Assembly (NCBI GenBank): GCA_945882005.1
Contig: CAMCWG010000050.1
Span: 1-13,219, forward strand
Source: Bordetella parapertussis
GTDB taxonomy: Bacteria; Pseudomonadota; Gammaproteobacteria; Burkholderiales; Burkholderiaceae_B
Direction: 5' to 3'
DNA length: 13,219 nucleotides
Under the pieces are notes generated by a model, which made no database searches, was not told where the DNA came from, and worked only from the letters and a program-made list of their open reading frames with translations. Made by a program: the position numbers and the translations under genes. This document shows positions 6,691 to 13,219 of the stretch, piece by piece. Numbering within the stretch: position 1 is the stretch's first letter; every line of letters begins with the position of its first letter.

Positions 6691-7341
6691 ATGGCATGGA
6701 CTCGTGATGAGATGGCTGCGCGTGCAGCACGCGAACTCAAAGACGGTTTTTACGTGAACCTTGGTATCGGCTTGCCAACGATGGTTGCGAACCACGTACC
6801 AAAGGGCATCGAAGTATGGTTGCAGTCCGAAAACGGCTTGCTCGGTATCGGTCAGTTTCCGCTCGAGAGTGAAGTTGATCCAGATTTGATCAACGCCGGT
6901 AAGCAAACGGTTACGACTTTGCCAGGCTCGTCAATTTTTTCGTCAGCGGATTCTTTCGCAATGATCCGGGGTGGAAAAATTAACCTGGCAATTCTTGGCG
7001 CGATGCAAGTCTCCGAGCAAGGGGATCTGGCGAACTGGATGATTCCAGGCAAGATGGTCAAGGGCATGGGCGGCGCGATGGACTTGGTTGCTGGCGTGGG
7101 CCGTGTGATTGTCCTGATGGAGCATGTCGCACATAAAAAAGACGGTACGGTTGACCTCAAGTTATTGCCCAAGTGCACCTTGCCTTTGACTGGCGTTGGC
7201 GTAATCGACATGGTAATCACGGATCTCGGTGTGATGGAAGTCACACCTAATGGTTTGAAGTTGCTTGAACTCGCCCCCGGTGTCACCGTCGACGAGATCA
7301 AGTCTAAGACCGCTGCCAAACTCGACGTATCTGCAATTTGA
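6691..7341 (+). CDS. scoB: 3-oxoacid CoA-transferase subunit B (SCOT beta)
   Basis: A 216-residue class I CoA-transferase beta subunit, the usual length for ScoB. It carries the SENGLLG motif with the catalytic Glu47, which forms the covalent glutamyl-CoA intermediate, and the conserved GIGLPT (25-30) and [12 protein letters not shown] blocks. AAGGAGAAA precedes the ATG, and the gene follows scoA by 11 bases, so the subunits are made from one mRNA. It is probably the last gene of the thioesterase-scoA-scoB run. No T-rich terminator follows; the next 89 bases are almost entirely a long hairpin before dedA. Confidence 0.95.
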   Translation: MAWTRDEMAARAARELKDGFYVNLGIGLPTMVANHVPKGIEVWLQSENGLLGIGQFPLESEVDPDLINAGKQTVTTLPGSSIFSSADSFAMIRGGKINLAILGAMQVSEQGDLANWMIPGKMVKGMGGAMDLVAGVGRVIVLMEHVAHKKDGTVDLKLLPKCTLPLTGVGVIDMVITDLGVMEVTPNGLKLLELAPGVTVDEIKSKTAAKLDVSAI

Positions 7342-7351
7342 TTTGTCCCTA

Positions 7352-7425
7352 AGTCTAGGTGGCGTATCGTAGGGCTGTAGCGAGGTTTCGCTACAATCTG
7401 CTCTACGACTCGCACACCTAGGACT
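7352..7425 (+). promoter_or_regulatory. Long hairpin in the dedA leader, covering its ribosome binding site
   Basis: Nearly the whole scoB-dedA gap folds on itself. Arms 7352-7364 and 7411-7425 give 13 pairs with two single-base bulges, both on the 3' arm (G at 7421/7422 and A7414). After a small internal loop, CGTAGGGC (7368-7375) pairs with GCTCTACG (7400-7407) with one G-U. GTAGCGA (7377-7383) then pairs with TCGCTAC (7388-7394) around a GGTT loop. The likely dedA Shine-Dalgarno AGGA (7420-7423, 7 bases before the ATG) is inside the outer stem. No T-run follows, so this is not a standard terminator. A role in translational control, transcript separation or processing is inferred. A TACAAT at 7392-7397 could instead be a -10 box, which would place the repeat at DNA level. 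Confidence 0.55.
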
Positions 7426-7430
7426 CTGAT

Positions 7431-8068
7431 ATGGATCTCTTCACCAGTTTGCTTAATTTACTGCTGCACATTGATAAAACAATGTTGCAGTTCATCGAGT
7501 CCTACGGTGTTTGGATCTACGTCCTTTTAGTTGTCATTATTTTCTCCGAAACCGGTCTGGTGTTCATGCCGTTTTTGCCCGGAGACTCTTTGCTGTTTGT
7601 CGCGGGTGCGATTTGCGCGATGGGCAAAATGGATATTTACCTATTGATAGCGTTGCTGACTACGGCGGCAATCATAGGTGATGCTGTGAATTACTCTGTG
7701 GGCCGCTGGTTTGGCGCGGCACTCATCGCTCGGACGAGTTTAGTGAACCCCCAACATTTGGCCTATACACAGGGCTTTTATGATCGCTATGGCGGTCAAA
7801 CGGTGATCATTGCACGCTTCATTCCCTTCGCGCGGACGATGGCTCCTTTCGTTGCTGGATTCGCCAGGTACGATCCCAAAAAATTTGTATTTTTTAATGT
7901 GACAGGCGCCATCATCTGGGTGGTGTCACTGACCGTTGCGGGCTATTGGTTTGGAAACCTCCCGTTTGTCCGAGACAATCTGACTTTGGTGATTCTCTTC
8001 ATCATCTTTCTTTCAATTTTGCCCGGCATTATCGCGTTCCTGCGCGCTAAATTATCTAAGCAAGTCAA

Positions 8069-8072
<4 letters not shown>
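7431..8072 (+). CDS. DedA-family inner-membrane protein
   Basis: A 213-residue polytopic membrane protein of the DedA/VTT superfamily, proposed lipid (undecaprenyl-phosphate or phospholipid) transporters/flippases. Conserved features are ETGLVFMPFLPGDSLLF (40-56; Glu40, Asp52), GDAVNYSVGR (83-92) and ARFIPFARTMAPFVAG (128-143; Arg129, Arg135). These match the residues known to be essential in E. coli YqjA (Glu39, Asp51, Arg130, Arg136), so the protein looks functional. Hydrophobic segments lie at about 27-38, 48-64, 69-83, 155-174 and 184-204. The ATG overlaps a long leader hairpin's edge by only a few bases. The stop overlaps the start of the M24 peptidase by 4 bases (ATGA), so the two are translationally coupled. 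Confidence 0.95.
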
Positions 8073-11566
<3,494 letters not shown>

Positions 11567-11567
<1 letters not shown>

Positions 11568-12418
11568 TGAAGCTGTGCGGATTTGAAATCGGTCTAGAGA
11601 AGCCTTTCTTTCTGATCGCGGGTCCCTGTGTCATTGAGTCTCGCCAAATGGCGTTCGATACGGCGGGCCAGCTGCTCGAGATGACCTCCGCCCTCGGGAT
11701 CTCGTTTATCTATAAAAGTTCTTTCGACAAGGCTAACCGTAGTTCGGGTACGTCTTATCGTGGCCCTGGGATGGAGGAGGGTTTGCAGATCTTGGCCGAT
11801 GTCCGCGCAAGTTTAAAGGTTCCGGTTCTGACCGACGTACACGATAAGGATCAAGTGACTGCTGTGGCAGCGGTCGTAGATGTCTTGCAGACGCCTGCTT
11901 TCTTGTGCAGACAAACTGATTTCATCGAGGCCTGTGCCGCGAGTGGCAAGCCCGTCAACATCAAAAAGGGACAGTTTCTTGCCCCTCACGATATGCTGCA
12001 AGTGGTCAACAAGGCGCGACACGCTGCGCGAGCAGCCGGAGTCCCTGAGGACATCATGGTGTGCGAACGCGGAGTTTCGTTCGGTTACAACAATCTTGTT
12101 TCTGATATGCGCTCCTTGGCCATCATGCGTGAGACGCAGTGTCCTGTCGTGTTTGATGCGACGCATTCAGTTCAGTTGCCAGGTGGGCAAGGTACGTCGT
12201 CCGGCGGACAGAGAGAGTTTGTACCTGTGTTAGCCCGGGCTGCAGTGGCTGCGGGTGTGAGTGGTTTGTTTATGGAAACACACCCTGATCCTGCGAAAGC
12301 AATGTCCGATGGCCCGAATGCCGTTCCCCTAGGGAAAATGAAAGCGCTGCTCGAGACCTTGCTGGATATCGACCGTGTTGTGAAACGTAATGGGTTTTTA
12401 GAAACCCAGTTCACCTAG
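11567..12418 (+). CDS. kdsA: 2-dehydro-3-deoxyphosphooctonate aldolase (KDO-8-P synthase)
   Basis: A 283-residue enzyme condensing phosphoenolpyruvate with arabinose-5-phosphate to KDO-8-phosphate, for the lipopolysaccharide inner core. Family blocks are [11 protein letters not shown] (15-25), [12 protein letters not shown] (49-60), [10 protein letters not shown] (131-140), [12 protein letters not shown] (166-177) and [10 protein letters not shown] (197-206). Cys21, His200, Glu237 and Asp248 correspond to the four metal ligands of the Aquifex enzyme, so this is the metal-dependent class rather than the E. coli type, which has Asn in place of Cys. The start is the ATG sharing one base with the pyrG stop (TGATG), with AAAGGG upstream. 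In-frame codons before 11567 lie inside pyrG and are not used. Confidence 0.98.
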
Positions 12419-12437
12419 GTCTGGCCCGACGATTATT

Positions 12438-13219
<782 letters not shown>

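Noticed and set aside
7377..7394. Intrinsic terminator of the scoAB operon
   Set aside because: The 7-bp stem is followed by AATCTG, not a T-run, and is better explained as the tip of the longer leader hairpin.
6852..7415. 187-codon open frame on the - strand
   Set aside because: It lies antisense to scoB, is low-complexity in appearance and has no recognisable domain.
7352..7425. Integron attC recombination site (hairpin with bulged bases on one arm)
   Set aside because: The arms lack the GTTRRRY/RYYYAAC core boxes, no integrase or cassette array is near, and the flanking genes are core metabolic ones.

Overview
The window reads as a chromosomal segment of a betaproteobacterium, most likely Burkholderiales and perhaps Alcaligenaceae-like. 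The basis is the pyrG-kdsA-eno order, the KDO synthase (a Gram-negative lipopolysaccharide gene), the ETF-ubiquinone oxidoreductase and the succinyl-CoA:3-ketoacid CoA-transferase pair. The genus is inference. Genes are tightly packed, and no gap without a gene exceeds about 210 bases.

Left part (1-1598, + strand): the end of a short-chain dehydrogenase is followed by a fumarylacetoacetate-hydrolase-fold enzyme. The pair resembles the last steps of non-phosphorylative L-fucose/L-rhamnose-type sugar-acid breakdown. A HigBA-type toxin-antitoxin module on the - strand (1599-2224) follows. Toxin and antitoxin both start with TTG, and the antitoxin stop abuts the FAH-family stop. A 9-bp hairpin lies inside the end of the antitoxin gene. 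Between the toxin and the next gene (2225-2435) is a structured stretch closed by a perfect 10-bp inverted repeat.

Middle part: a - strand run (5372 down to 2436) encodes ETF-ubiquinone oxidoreductase, a small cupin and an HSL-family esterase, with 33-base gaps. A 128-base divergent region (5373-5500) holds a 6-2-6 inverted repeat that may be an operator. It faces a + strand run of a hotdog thioesterase, scoA and scoB. ETF-QO, thioesterase and SCOT all fit acyl-CoA, ketone-body or amino-acid oxidation feeding the respiratory chain.

Right part (7431-13219, + strand): a DedA membrane protein, an M24 aminopeptidase P, pyrG, kdsA and the start of eno. The dedA-M24 (4 bases) and pyrG-kdsA (1 base) junctions overlap and M24-pyrG are 16 bases apart, so these four are probably one transcript. 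Eno has a 63-base leader and may have its own promoter.

The most unusual signal is the scoB-dedA gap. Bases 7352-7425 fold as one long imperfect hairpin of about 29 pairs that covers nearly the whole gap and buries the likely dedA ribosome binding site. No IS element, tRNA, rRNA or CRISPR array was seen. No wholly new system is evident; the candidates for novelty are the two structured intergenic elements.
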